This document shows, one piece after another, positions 46,392 through 55,489 of a DNA stretch of 64,000 nt (position 1 is the stretch's first letter; the number at the start of each line of letters is the position of its first letter). The position numbers and the translations under genes were made by a program. Source of the DNA: Salipiger bermudensis. GTDB taxonomy: Bacteria > Pseudomonadota > Alphaproteobacteria > Rhodobacterales > Rhodobacteraceae. The stretch spans positions 62,001 through 126,000 of the forward strand of contig NZ_JAHVIA010000004.1 of the NCBI RefSeq assembly GCF_019801965.1, read 5' to 3'. The notes under the pieces were generated by a model. The model was not told the origin of the DNA, searched no databases, and saw only the letters and a program-made list of their open reading frames with translations.

Positions 46392-47770
46392 ACAAGGCAA
46401 TTTCCTCGGACGACCTCGATGTCGATCTCGAGCGCGTGATGGGCCGCACGCATCCGGACGAGACGGGCGAGCGGACCCGCGTGCTTGCCGGGCTGACGCT
46501 TCTCGGCTCGGATGGCGCCGCCCTGGCGCTTGTCGTGACGCTGGCCCATCTCGCCCAGAGCGCTGCCGGCGCCGACCCGATGCTGCCGCGCCTGCTGCTT
46601 TTCGCGGGGGGCATCCTCATCGGCCTCAAGGCGGCGCAATCGCTCTACCCGGGGTTCGGCCTGCATCCGGCAGCGCGGCTGCGGAAGCGCGGGCTGGCCT
46701 TTGCCGGGAGCGGTGCGATCGGCTCGATGGCGGCGCTCACCCTCATGGCGGTCGATGCCGCCACGCTCGTGGCGCTCTGGCTCGGGCTTGCGGGGGTGCT
46801 GGCCTGCCAGGCCGTGGCAGGCTTCTGGGTGCGCCGGCGTCTCATCGTCCGGGGCGCCTGGGGGCTTCCGGTCGGGCTCTGCGGAAATCCGGCGAAGGCC
46901 GCGGCCCTCGGCCGGTATCTCGGCGCGCATCCCGATCTGGGCCTGAGGCCGGTGGCGGAGGGAAAGCCCTGCCGCGTGCAGCTCTGGGCGGGTGACACCT
47001 TGCCCGACGGCGCCAAGCTGGCGGCCATGCGCGAGGCCCACGCCGAGGTCATCCTCGTGTCGGACCTGCCGCGCCTGCGCCTCTCGGGGGTCCATCCCTC
47101 GGATCACGGCGACCATATCGGGCTGCGGCTGGTGCCGCCACGGCACACGCCGCTTCGGGCCTCGGTCAAGCGTGGCTTCGATCTCGCCCTGACGCTTCCG
47201 CTGGTGGTGCTGACCGCGCCGGTGGTGCTGTTCGCGGCCGCCGCGATCAGGATGGTCGATCCCGGGCCGGCCTTCTACGTGCAGCAGCGTGAAGGCCAGG
47301 ACGGCAAGCCCATCGGCGTGCTGAAGCTGCGCACCATGTATCTCGATGCCGACCGCATGCTCGCGGAGCTGCTGGAGCGCGACCCCGAGGCCCGTGCCGA
47401 GTGGGAGAGCCATTTCAAGCTGCAGGACGACCCGCGGGTGCTGCCCGGGATCGGGACCTTCCTGCGGGTCAGCAGCCTCGACGAACTGCCGCAGCTGCTC
47501 AACATCCTGCGCGGCGACATGAGCCTCGTCGGGCCGCGACCTTTCCCGGCCTATCACCTTGCCGCCATGCCATCGGATTTCCGACACCGGCGCGCCAGCG
47601 TGGTGCCGGGGCTGACCGGGCTCTGGCAGATCTCCGAACGCAGCACCTCCGATCTCGAGGGGCAGCAGGAGCTCGACGAATTCTACATCGACGGACGCTC
47701 GTTCTGGGGCGACCTCGCAATCTTCCTCGGCACCTTCTGGGCGGTTCTCGACCGGCGCGGGGCCTACTGA
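46388..47770 (+). CDS. Polyprenyl-phosphate glycosyl-1-phosphate transferase (initiating enzyme)
   Basis: A 460-residue membrane enzyme of the WbaP/ExoY type that links the first sugar phosphate to undecaprenyl phosphate. N-terminal hydrophobic helices (about residues 35-160) are followed by a CoA-binding-like segment and the C-terminal catalytic domain: [47 protein letters not shown] and PRPFPAYH. All core motifs are intact. It starts repeat-unit synthesis for the polymer made in this locus. Confidence 0.93.
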   Translation: MNKAISSDDLDVDLERVMGRTHPDETGERTRVLAGLTLLGSDGAALALVVTLAHLAQSAAGADPMLPRLLLFAGGILIGLKAAQSLYPGFGLHPAARLRKRGLAFAGSGAIGSMAALTLMAVDAATLVALWLGLAGVLACQAVAGFWVRRRLIVRGAWGLPVGLCGNPAKAAALGRYLGAHPDLGLRPVAEGKPCRVQLWAGDTLPDGAKLAAMREAHAEVILVSDLPRLRLSGVHPSDHGDHIGLRLVPPRHTPLRASVKRGFDLALTLPLVVLTAPVVLFAAAAIRMVDPGPAFYVQQREGQDGKPIGVLKLRTMYLDADRMLAELLERDPEARAEWESHFKLQDDPRVLPGIGTFLRVSSLDELPQLLNILRGDMSLVGPRPFPAYHLAAMPSDFRHRRASVVPGLTGLWQISERSTSDLEGQQELDEFYIDGRSFWGDLAIFLGTFWAVLDRRGAY

Positions 47771-47821
47771 ACGACATTTCCCCGGCTGATTTGCCTGCAA
47801 GACCTATTGGAGACGAAAGCT

Positions 47822-48889
47822 ATGAATATGCACGTGAACACAACCAAGCGAATTCTCGTAAGCGGCGGGTCGGGCTTCCTGGGGTCCTTCCTGTGCGAGA
47901 GCCTGCTCGCGGAAGGGCACGAGGTGCTCTGCGTCGACAACTTCCAGACCGGCTCGCGCCGCAACATTGAGCACCTGACGGGGCACCCCCGCATGGAGGT
48001 GATGCGGCACGACGTGACGGTGCCGCTCTACGTCGAGGTCGACGAAATCTGGAACCTCGCCTGCCCAGCCTCACCGGTGCACTACCAGTCGGACCCGGTG
48101 AAGACCGTCAAGACCAGCGTCATGGGGGCGATCAACCTGCTGGGACTGGCGCGGCGCACCAAGTCGCGGATCTTTCAGGCCTCGACGAGCGAGATCTATG
48201 GCGATCCCAAGGTGCACCCGCAGCCCGAGGGCTACTGGGGCAACGTGAACACCATCGGCCCGCGCTCGTGCTACGACGAGGGCAAGCGCTGCGCCGAGAC
48301 TCTGTTCTTCGATTACCACCGCCAGTACGGGGTCGATTTCCGCATGGCCCGGATCTTCAACACTTACGGTCCGCGGATGAGCGAGAACGACGGTCGCGTG
48401 GTGTCGAACTTCATCGTGCAGGCCCTCAGGGGCGAGGCGCTGACCCTTTACGGCGACGGATCGCAGACCCGCTCGTTCTGCTATGTCGACGACCTGATCG
48501 CCGGCTTCCGGGCGCTCATGGCCTCGGATCAGCCCGAGCCGGAGCCGGTCAACCTCGGCAACCCCGGCGAGTTCACCATCCGCGAACTGGCCGAGACGGT
48601 GATCGAGCTCACTGGATCGAGCACCAAGCTGGCCTTCCGCCCGCTGCCCGGAGACGACCCGACCCAGCGCAAGCCCGACATCTCGCGAGCCCGGGAGACG
48701 CTAAACTGGGAGCCGAAGATCGCCCTGCGCGAGGGCCTTCAGAGGACCATCGCCTATTTCGATGACCTGCTCTCGGGCCGCGGCCCGCAGGATCAGCGGG
48801 GCCTCATCAACGGCGTTGCGACGGAAGCGCCGGTCCCGATCGCGGGGTTGGCCCTGCGTGCGCAGAAAGAGGAACGTCGCCAGGTATGA
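47822..48889 (+). CDS. UDP-glucuronate decarboxylase (UDP-xylose synthase)
   Basis: A 355-residue SDR enzyme. [17 protein letters not shown] binds [45 protein letters not shown] and the catalytic [11 protein letters not shown] are diagnostic of UDP-xylose synthase. It converts UDP-glucuronate to UDP-xylose. The ATG at 47822 has GGAGA at good spacing; a TTG at 47807 is an alternative. The stop overlaps the next glycosyltransferase start. Confidence 0.92.
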   Translation: MNMHVNTTKRILVSGGSGFLGSFLCESLLAEGHEVLCVDNFQTGSRRNIEHLTGHPRMEVMRHDVTVPLYVEVDEIWNLACPASPVHYQSDPVKTVKTSVMGAINLLGLARRTKSRIFQASTSEIYGDPKVHPQPEGYWGNVNTIGPRSCYDEGKRCAETLFFDYHRQYGVDFRMARIFNTYGPRMSENDGRVVSNFIVQALRGEALTLYGDGSQTRSFCYVDDLIAGFRALMASDQPEPEPVNLGNPGEFTIRELAETVIELTGSSTKLAFRPLPGDDPTQRKPDISRARETLNWEPKIALREGLQRTIAYFDDLLSGRGPQDQRGLINGVATEAPVPIAGLALRAQKEERRQV

Positions 48890-50136
48890 GACTGCTTGTC
48901 CTGGCGCATCGTCTCGAGCTCGGTGGCACCCAACTCAACGCCATCGAGCTGGCAGCGCAACTGCAATACGCGCACGGGTTCGACGTCACCGTCCATGCCA
49001 CCGAAGGGCCGGCGTTGGCGCATCTCAGGGCCCGCGGCCTGCGCTACGTGCCGGCACCGGATGCGCGTTTCCACCCTTCGCCGGAGCGCATCCGGGCGTT
49101 GCGGGCGTTGGCGCGGGAACAGCAGCCGGACCTGATCCACGCCTGGGACTGGTGGCAGGGGCTCGAAGCCTATCTCGGGGCGCACCTGCCGCAGCGGACG
49201 CCGCTGATCATCACCGACATGATGATGGAGCTGACGCGGTGCATGCCCCGCCTGGTGCCGACCACCTTCGGTTTCGCGGGGCTGAAGGAACAGGCGGTGC
49301 GGGCGGGCTGGCGCGAGACCCACCTTCTCCTGCCGCCGATCGATACCGTGACCAACGCGCCGGGGGTGGTCGACGGCAAGGCATTCCGCCAGGGCCTCTC
49401 GATGCGGCGCAGCGAGCTGCTGCTGGTCTCCGTGTCGAGGCTTGCGGAGGTCATGAAGGCCGAACCGCTTGTCCGTGCGATCGCAGCGGTGCGCGAGCAT
49501 GGCGCGGCACTGCCGCTGAAGCTGGCGATCGTGGGGGACGGGCAGGCGCGGGGCCGGCTCGAAGCGCTGGCGGACGAGGCCAACCGGCATCTCGGGCGCG
49601 AGGCGATCGTGTTCACCGGCGCGATGGACGATCCTCGCCCGGCCTATGCGGCCGCCGACGTGGTGCTCGGGATGGGGGGCTCGGCGCTGCGGGGGCTCGC
49701 CTTTGCCAAGCCGGTGGTGGTGCTTGGCGAGCAGGGCTTCGCGCTAACCTTCGGGCCGGAGACCGCGGCCCGGTTCGAGCGCACCGGCATGTTCGGAAGT
49801 GGCGGCACGATATCGCTTGCCGAGGAGATCGGGGCGCTGGCCGGCAACGGCCCGCTGCGGCGCGAACTCGGGCGGTTCGGACGAAACTACGTGGTCGCGC
49901 ATCACGGGCTCGAGGCGCTCGCCGACGGCTTCGCGGCGCTGTGCCGGCGAGCCACCGAGACGCACCCGTCGCGGCTCGCGCAGGCGGGGGACGCGGCGCG
50001 CAGCGCCTTCTGGTACCTGCGCGAACGACGCTTTCGCGTGGCCTCGCGCGATGCCACGGCCGCCGAGAGCCGCGCCCGGCCGGGCGGCGGGCAAGGCGAT
50101 GTCGCCCCCAGGCTGGGACGTGCGCGACGCTCCTGA
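48886..50136 (+). CDS. GT4-family glycosyltransferase
   Basis: A 416-residue GT-B protein. [19 protein letters not shown] is typical of the N-terminal donor-independent half, and [34 protein letters not shown] and [20 protein letters not shown] belong to the glycosyltransferase group 1 domain. The usual acidic E-x7-E motif is replaced by [12 protein letters not shown], which may alter specificity. The last 60 residues are Arg-rich. Probably adds a sugar in repeat-unit synthesis. Confidence 0.85.
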   Translation: MRLLVLAHRLELGGTQLNAIELAAQLQYAHGFDVTVHATEGPALAHLRARGLRYVPAPDARFHPSPERIRALRALAREQQPDLIHAWDWWQGLEAYLGAHLPQRTPLIITDMMMELTRCMPRLVPTTFGFAGLKEQAVRAGWRETHLLLPPIDTVTNAPGVVDGKAFRQGLSMRRSELLLVSVSRLAEVMKAEPLVRAIAAVREHGAALPLKLAIVGDGQARGRLEALADEANRHLGREAIVFTGAMDDPRPAYAAADVVLGMGGSALRGLAFAKPVVVLGEQGFALTFGPETAARFERTGMFGSGGTISLAEEIGALAGNGPLRRELGRFGRNYVVAHHGLEALADGFAALCRRATETHPSRLAQAGDAARSAFWYLRERRFRVASRDATAAESRARPGGGQGDVAPRLGRARRS

Positions 50137-50170
50137 GATCTTGTACATGCGTTCTTTCACAGGCTGACAA

Positions 50171-51619
50171 ATGGTCCGACGGTCGTTTTTCCTTTCCTTC
50201 GCAGACAAGTCCGTGGGGCTGGTGCTCGCGATCGCCACCATGGCCATCGTCTCGCGCCTGCTGACGCCGGCCGAGGTCGGCCTGTTCATGGTGGCCTCGA
50301 GCCTCGTCATCCTGATCGAGGCATTCCGGGATTTCGGCGTCGCCTCGTTTCTCATCCAGGAGCGCGAGCTGACGCCGGAGCTGACCCGTTCCGCGACCAC
50401 GCTGATCTCGGTGCTGTCGCTCGCGCTTGGGCTCGCAGTCGTGCTCATGGCCGGGCTTGCGGCGGCGGTCTACGAAATGCCGGATCTCGCGGCGCTGCTC
50501 CGCATCGCAGCGCTGGCCTTCCTGCTGGCGCCGATCAGCAATCCGCTGCTGGCTCTGATGAAGCGGGACATGGATTTCACCTCTGTGGCGCGGATCGGGA
50601 TCTCTGCCGCGGCGCTCAATTCCGCCACGACGATCGGGCTCGCCGCCGCCGGATTCGGGGCCTACAGCTTTGCCTGGGGGGCGGTGATGGGGGCGGTCGC
50701 ATTAAGCGTCGGTGCGCTGCTCTGCCGGCCAGAGTGGTGGATCTTCCGGCCGTGCTTGCGGCACTGGCGCCAGATCCTGCCCTTCGGCACCTGGACCACG
50801 GTGGTGACGGTCGTGGGCATGCTCTTCGATGCCATGCCGCGCCTGATCCTCGGCCGGGTGCTTGGCTTCGGCGCGGTCGGGCTGCTGTCGCGCGCGGTGT
50901 CGCTGACGCAGCTGCCCGAGAAGGTGCTGTTGAGCGCAGTGCCGCCGGTGGTGCTGCCGGCGCTTTCGGCGCAGGTGCGGCTCGGGGCGCCGATCTCGGC
51001 GCCGTACCTGCTGGGAATGTCGCTGATCACCGCGATTCAATGGCCGGCACTGCTGTGCCTCGCGCTGCTGGCCGATCCCATCGTGCGCCTGCTGCTGGGG
51101 CCGCAATGGCTCGAGGTGATCCCGCTGGTGCGGATCGTCGCGATCGCGGCGATGCTGCTGGCGCCGATCTACCTTGCCTTCTCGGTACTCGTTGCGCTCG
51201 GCCGGGTGCGCGACATGGCGCTGGTCAGCCTCGCCTCGCTGCCGGTCTCGGCGGCCGCGGTGCTGATCGCCGCGCCGCACGGGCTCGCCGCGGTCGCCTG
51301 GGCGCTGTTCCCGGCCAACGCGGCGAACGTGTTGCCGATGCTGGTGCTGGTGCGCCGCCATGTCGGGTTCCGGTGGCGCGATCTCGGTGCGACGGTGGCG
51401 AAAAGCGCCGCGGCGTCTCTCGGAGCCGCGGCGCTGCCGGCCGCCCTCGTGGTCTTCAACCCGGGCGAAATGTCGGTTTCGCTCTTCGCGCTTGCCTCGC
51501 TCGGGGCGCTGGCAGGGTGGGCCATCGCGCTGATCGCGACGGCGCACCCGCTGCGCGCCGAGGTCATGGCCGTGCTCGGCAGCCGGATCGCGGGGAGCCG
51601 GCTGGCGGCACGTCAGTAG
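50171..51619 (+). CDS. Lipopolysaccharide/oligosaccharide flippase (Wzx-like)
   Basis: A 482-residue membrane protein with about 12-14 helices, of the MOP/polysaccharide transporter superfamily (N-terminus FFLSFADKSVGLVLAIATMA; SRLLTPAEVGLFMVASSLV). It flips the lipid-linked repeat unit across the inner membrane. Its 3' end overlaps the convergent LuxR regulator gene by seven bases. Confidence 0.9.
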   Translation: MVRRSFFLSFADKSVGLVLAIATMAIVSRLLTPAEVGLFMVASSLVILIEAFRDFGVASFLIQERELTPELTRSATTLISVLSLALGLAVVLMAGLAAAVYEMPDLAALLRIAALAFLLAPISNPLLALMKRDMDFTSVARIGISAAALNSATTIGLAAAGFGAYSFAWGAVMGAVALSVGALLCRPEWWIFRPCLRHWRQILPFGTWTTVVTVVGMLFDAMPRLILGRVLGFGAVGLLSRAVSLTQLPEKVLLSAVPPVVLPALSAQVRLGAPISAPYLLGMSLITAIQWPALLCLALLADPIVRLLLGPQWLEVIPLVRIVAIAAMLLAPIYLAFSVLVALGRVRDMALVSLASLPVSAAAVLIAAPHGLAAVAWALFPANAANVLPMLVLVRRHVGFRWRDLGATVAKSAAASLGAAALPAALVVFNPGEMSVSLFALASLGALAGWAIALIATAHPLRAEVMAVLGSRIAGSRLAARQ

Positions 51620-52404
51620 AGATCGCCGGCCTCGTCGTCCGGCAGCACCTCGATCTCGGTGCTGCCATTGGCCAGCTCGTTGAGGCGGAAGGCGGCCTGG
51701 GTCCGGTTGGTCGCCTTCAGCTTTCGCATGATGTTGCGGATGTGCACCTTGACGGTGCTCTCCGCGAGATTGAGTTCATATGCGATGGTCTTGTTGGCAT
51801 CGCCGCGCTGCAGGGCGCGGGCGACGGCCAGTTGTCGCTCGGTGAAATACTGCTCCAGCCCGCGCGGCTTCTCGGTCCGATGCGAGAGTTGCTCGCGCAG
51901 GATCGCCATGCTGCTGCGTGGAATCACGACACTGTTCGAGGAGGGCGCACGGATTGCCTCGACCAGTTCCTTCACTCCGGTGGTCGGCGAAATATAGCTC
52001 GATGCACCGCAGTCGATGGCGTCGAGAACAGCCAGGCTGTCATCGCTGCGCGAGAGTACGATCACCTGGCGGCAATCCGCCTTGGAGATGAAGTCCTGAA
52101 GCGCGGACTTCACATCCGGATCCGAGATCGCGAGGTCACCGAGGTTGTAAAGAACGATCTCGCGGCTAGAGTTGTCGGAGCTGGTGCTTTCCCACAGAGA
52201 CGCAGATTGGAAGTGCCGAATGCGCGCGCCCGGAAAAATATGTTCCAGCATGGTACTTAGCACGTCCGTCTCGAATGAGCGGTCTGAAATTATTGATATC
52301 AGGTTCGGGCTTGATCGGTCCCGAGAGAAATCTTTATTGAATGGGGTAACACCATTTAATTGACCGGCTCTGTTTTGGCTTGTATTGAATTCCCTGTCGT
52401 TCAC
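51613..52404 (-). CDS. LuxR/NarL-type regulator with pseudo-receiver domain
   Basis: A 263-residue protein with an N-terminal receiver-like domain (about residues 34-155) and a C-terminal LuxR helix-turn-helix (about 190-250: FTERQLAVARALQRGDANKT, VKVHIRNIMRKLKATNR). The place of the phosphoacceptor Asp reads EIVLYNLGDL, and the usual Lys is replaced in SSYISPTTG, so phosphorylation is unlikely. The start chosen is GTG at 52404 with a perfect AGGAGGAG at five bases; another GTG at 52440 is possible. Convergent with the flippase and inside the polysaccharide region, it is the best local candidate for controlling polymer synthesis. Confidence 0.85.
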   Translation of the reverse strand: MNDREFNTSQNRAGQLNGVTPFNKDFSRDRSSPNLISIISDRSFETDVLSTMLEHIFPGARIRHFQSASLWESTSSDNSSREIVLYNLGDLAISDPDVKSALQDFISKADCRQVIVLSRSDDSLAVLDAIDCGASSYISPTTGVKELVEAIRAPSSNSVVIPRSSMAILREQLSHRTEKPRGLEQYFTERQLAVARALQRGDANKTIAYELNLAESTVKVHIRNIMRKLKATNRTQAAFRLNELANGSTEIEVLPDDEAGDLY

Positions 52405-52665
52405 AATTACTCCTCCTAAATACTGGCTAAACAAATTCACGTAGTATGTTACAATGCAAAAGTAGATTATTCGGACTTCGTGAGGAGCTCGCTCAATTTG
52501 CGCCGGGGCGCGTCATCAAGCTGTCGTTGACCTGGTAGAATGGTCTCCCCTGTGCGCGCCGGTTCTCCCGGCACACAGCTCCTCTACCAATATGTTAAGA
52601 TGGCGGATGCCCGCCTGTACAGAAGTTTTGTTAACGGTTCTTGTTAGTTCTGAGATTGAAATGTG
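52405..52665. promoter_or_regulatory. AT-rich divergent promoter region
   Basis: This 261-nt gap is markedly more AT-rich than its surroundings (for example ATGTTACAATGCAAAAG and TTTTGTTAACGGTTCTTG). It lies between the LuxR regulator and the acetyltransferase gene and should hold promoters for both. A hairpin with GCCGG/CCGGC arms is centred near 52565. A TTGACC hexamer at about 52528 could be a -35 box. Confidence 0.4.
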
Positions 52666-53301
52666 ATGAAAAATGCTGTCGTGCCGATCGGGCTGAGTGG
52701 CAACTGCGTCGAGATATTCGAGGCGCTTTCAGCTCGCTTCGAAGTGCCCGCCATCCTGGATGATAAGTATCCAAATGATACTTGGGGTCCCCTTGGTGTG
52801 CCAGTTCGCCGCCTCAATGCGGCCAAAGATTATCACAATGATACGCGATTTTTGATGATGATCGGGTCGCCGAAGAGCTTCAGGCAGCGCGCAGCAATCG
52901 TCGAACGTCTCGGGATGGACGCGTCGCGCTATGCCACTTTCAGGCATCCAAACTCGGCGGTTTCACGCCTATGTGAAACTGGAAGAGGGGTGATTTTTTT
53001 TGATGGAGTGCTCGTCACATCGAATGCGCATATCGAAGATCATGTTCAGATCCTGCCGCGGTCCATCATCCATCATGATGTCCGAATCGGGGCGTACTCT
53101 ATGATCGGCTCTGGGGTGGTTGTTTCTGGTGGTGTTCAGATTGGGTCCGGGTGTTACATTGCCAGCGGAAGTGTCATTAGAGACGGAATAAATATTGGAA
53201 ATGGGGCAATGGTCGGACTCGGATCCGTGGTCGTAAAAGATGTTCCCGAAGGCGCTATTGTGGCGGGAAATCCGGCCCGGGCAATCGGCGCGAAGCGGTA
53301 A
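52666..53301 (+). CDS. PglD/NeuD-type sugar acetyltransferase
   Basis: A 211-residue protein with an N-terminal PglD-like Rossmann part (VPIGLSGNCVEIFEALSARF; AILDDKYPNDT) and a C-terminal left-handed beta-helix of hexapeptide repeats (IIHHDVRIGAYSMIGSGVVV; NIGNGAMVGLGSVVVKDV). Such enzymes N- or O-acetylate nucleotide sugars with acetyl-CoA. Base composition is clearly more AT-rich than neighbours, a sign of separate acquisition. It is convergent with the DegT aminotransferase gene, a usual functional partner. ATG at 52666 is chosen; GTG at 52663 is possible. Confidence 0.85.
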   Translation: MKNAVVPIGLSGNCVEIFEALSARFEVPAILDDKYPNDTWGPLGVPVRRLNAAKDYHNDTRFLMMIGSPKSFRQRAAIVERLGMDASRYATFRHPNSAVSRLCETGRGVIFFDGVLVTSNAHIEDHVQILPRSIIHHDVRIGAYSMIGSGVVVSGGVQIGSGCYIASGSVIRDGINIGNGAMVGLGSVVVKDVPEGAIVAGNPARAIGAKR

Positions 53302-53318
53302 TGCCCGGGAGCCGTCTT

Positions 53319-54491
53319 CTACTGGGCCGCGGTCCGGTGGCAGGCGCCGACACTCTCGGCGATGCACTCGGCAAGCGCCTCAACCACGCGGTTCAGATCC
53401 TCTTCGCTCATCTGGGCGTAGAGCGGCAGCAGCATGGTGTGGTCCCGCGCCATTTCTGAATGCGGCAGGGGGAAGGCGAGGGGCAGGTCGGCCTGGGCGG
53501 CTTCCTGGTGCATGTTCATGATCCCGCGCCGCGTGGCGATGCCGCGATCGAGCATGCCCTGCATCACCTGCCGCTGGTCAATGTGGGTGTCGAGCCGCAC
53601 CGGGTAGCTTTGCCAGTTCGACCGCGCCCATGCCGGCTCGACCGGTGCCGTGACACCGTCGACCCGGGCGAGCGCGTGGGCATAGCAGGCGGCGAGCCTG
53701 CGCCGCGCCCGGATGATCCCCGGCAGCCGCTCGAGCTGCTTGCGGCCCACGGCGGCCTGGATGTCGGTCATCCGATAGTTGTAGCCGCGCACCGGGTAGG
53801 CTTCGAAGATGACCTTCGGGCTGCCGTGCCGCGCGGTGTCGGAGACCGACATGCCGTGCTGGCGCCAGAGCCGGAATTTTGCGTCGAGCTCGGGCTGATT
53901 GGTGGTCAGCATGCCGCCCTCGCCGGTGGTGATCACCTTCCGGGGGTGGAAGGAAAAGCAGACGACATCGCCGATCGGCGCGCCGACACGGGTCCATCGA
54001 TCGGTGTGGACGATCTCCGATCCGATGGCGCAGGCCGCGTCCTCGACGATGGACAGGCCATAGCTTTTCGCCAGCGGCACGATGGTGGCCAGATCACAGG
54101 GCATGCCCATCTGGTGCACCACGAGGATCGCGCGGGTGCGCGGCCCGATTGCCTCGGCCACGGCGGCGGGATCGATGTTGTAGCCGTCGGCCTCGATGTC
54201 GACGAAGACCGGCGTGGCACCGCATTGCCGGATCGCGTTGGCGCCGGCGATGAACGAATGGCTGACGGTGATGACCTCGTGGCCGGGGCCGACGCCGAGA
54301 CCCTGCAACGCCAGGTGCAGGGCCGTGGTGCAGTTCGACACCGCGCAGGCATGGCGGGCGCCGGTATAGCTGGCGAACTCTTTCTCGAAGGCCGCCACCT
54401 GCGGCCCTTGGGAGACCCATCCGCTGAGCACGGCCGCACTTGCCGCCTGGGCCTCCTCGTCGCCGAGGAGCGGTTTCGCGATCGGGATCAT
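53319..54491 (-). CDS. DegT/DnrJ/EryC1-family sugar aminotransferase
   Basis: A 390-residue PLP-dependent sugar aminotransferase. The PLP lysine lies in SFHPRKVITTGEGGML, and SNCTTALHLALQGLGVGPG and IVEDAACAIGSE are typical. It likely makes an amino sugar from a keto nucleotide sugar; together with the PglD-like acetyltransferase it could give an acetamido sugar. The ATG at 54491 overlaps the stop of the epimerase gene; GGAGG lies upstream. It is the last gene of a five-gene operon. Confidence 0.9.
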   Translation of the reverse strand: MIPIAKPLLGDEEAQAASAAVLSGWVSQGPQVAAFEKEFASYTGARHACAVSNCTTALHLALQGLGVGPGHEVITVSHSFIAGANAIRQCGATPVFVDIEADGYNIDPAAVAEAIGPRTRAILVVHQMGMPCDLATIVPLAKSYGLSIVEDAACAIGSEIVHTDRWTRVGAPIGDVVCFSFHPRKVITTGEGGMLTTNQPELDAKFRLWRQHGMSVSDTARHGSPKVIFEAYPVRGYNYRMTDIQAAVGRKQLERLPGIIRARRRLAACYAHALARVDGVTAPVEPAWARSNWQSYPVRLDTHIDQRQVMQGMLDRGIATRRGIMNMHQEAAQADLPLAFPLPHSEMARDHTMLLPLYAQMSEEDLNRVVEALAECIAESVGACHRTAAQ

Positions 54492-55489
54492 TGCGCCGCG
54501 ACCTCCGGGGCTTGCAGGGCGCGTTCGCTGCGCCACCACTCGATCAGGTGGGCCAGGCCCTCGCGCGGCGGAATCTGTGCGACGAAGCCAAGATCGCGCG
54601 ATGCGGCGGAACAGTCGGCCAGGCGCCGCGGCACCGGGTTGACCTTGCGCTCGGGGGCGTGGGTCGGGATCAGGTCGGGCCGTCCCATCCCCTCAGAGAT
54701 CAGCCGCGCGAGATCGAGCAGGGTGGTCTCGGTTTGCGAGCCGATGTTGTAGACGCGGTCGCTGGCCGTGCTCTTGGAGGCAAGGATGTTGGCCCGTGCT
54801 ACGTCGCGCACGTCGATCAAATCGAGCGTCTGCTGCCCGTCGCCGAACACGATCGGCGGCTGACCGTCCGCGAGGCGCTCCATCCAGCGCACCATGACCT
54901 CGGTGTATTTGCCGTGCAGGTCCATGCGCGCGCCGAAGACGTTGAAGTAGCGCAGCGCCACATAGTCGAGCCCGTACATGTCATTGAACGACCGCAGCAG
55001 ACCCTCGCCCATGCTCTTGGCCGCGCCGTAGAGGGTGCGGTTGCCGTAGGGCGGGTCGGATTCCGGGGTCGGGAAATGCGTGGCGTTGCCGTAGATCGAC
55101 GCGGAGGAGGCCATCACCACCTTCGAGACGTTGCGCTGCACGCAATCCTGAAGCAGGTCATAGGTGGCCTGCACCATGACCGACATCGCCTCGTCGGGCT
55201 CGCTGGCGCAATGGGTGATCCTGAGCGCCGCCTGGTGAAAGACCACGTCGCTCTCGTCGACGAGTGAGCGCATCAGCGCGCGGTCGCGGATGTCGCCGTT
55301 GATCAGGCGCACGCGCCCGGAGGGCAGGGCCCCGGCGAGGTTCTCGGGGCGGCCGCGGACCATGTTGTCGACGACCAGAACCTCCTCGACGTCCTCCTCC
55401 AGGAGCAGGTCGACAATGTGCGATCCGATGAAGCCGCTGCCGCCGGTGACGAGAACGCGAGCGCCGCTAAGGCTGTTTTGCGCGGTCAT
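54488..55489 (-). CDS. NAD-dependent epimerase/dehydratase (SDR, UDP-sugar epimerase-like)
   Basis: A 333-residue extended SDR: VLVTGGSGFIGSHIVDLLL binds NAD, and ASSASIYGNATHFPTPE with the catalytic TLYGAAKSMGEGL follow. LRYFNVFGARMDLHGKYTEV resembles UDP-glucose/UDP-GlcNAc(A) 4-epimerases of the WbpP/TviC type. Substrate not certain. Four-base overlaps at both ends place it in the middle of an operon for an amino sugar. Confidence 0.88.
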   Translation of the reverse strand: MTAQNSLSGARVLVTGGSGFIGSHIVDLLLEEDVEEVLVVDNMVRGRPENLAGALPSGRVRLINGDIRDRALMRSLVDESDVVFHQAALRITHCASEPDEAMSVMVQATYDLLQDCVQRNVSKVVMASSASIYGNATHFPTPESDPPYGNRTLYGAAKSMGEGLLRSFNDMYGLDYVALRYFNVFGARMDLHGKYTEVMVRWMERLADGQPPIVFGDGQQTLDLIDVRDVARANILASKSTASDRVYNIGSQTETTLLDLARLISEGMGRPDLIPTHAPERKVNPVPRRLADCSAASRDLGFVAQIPPREGLAHLIEWWRSERALQAPEVAAQ

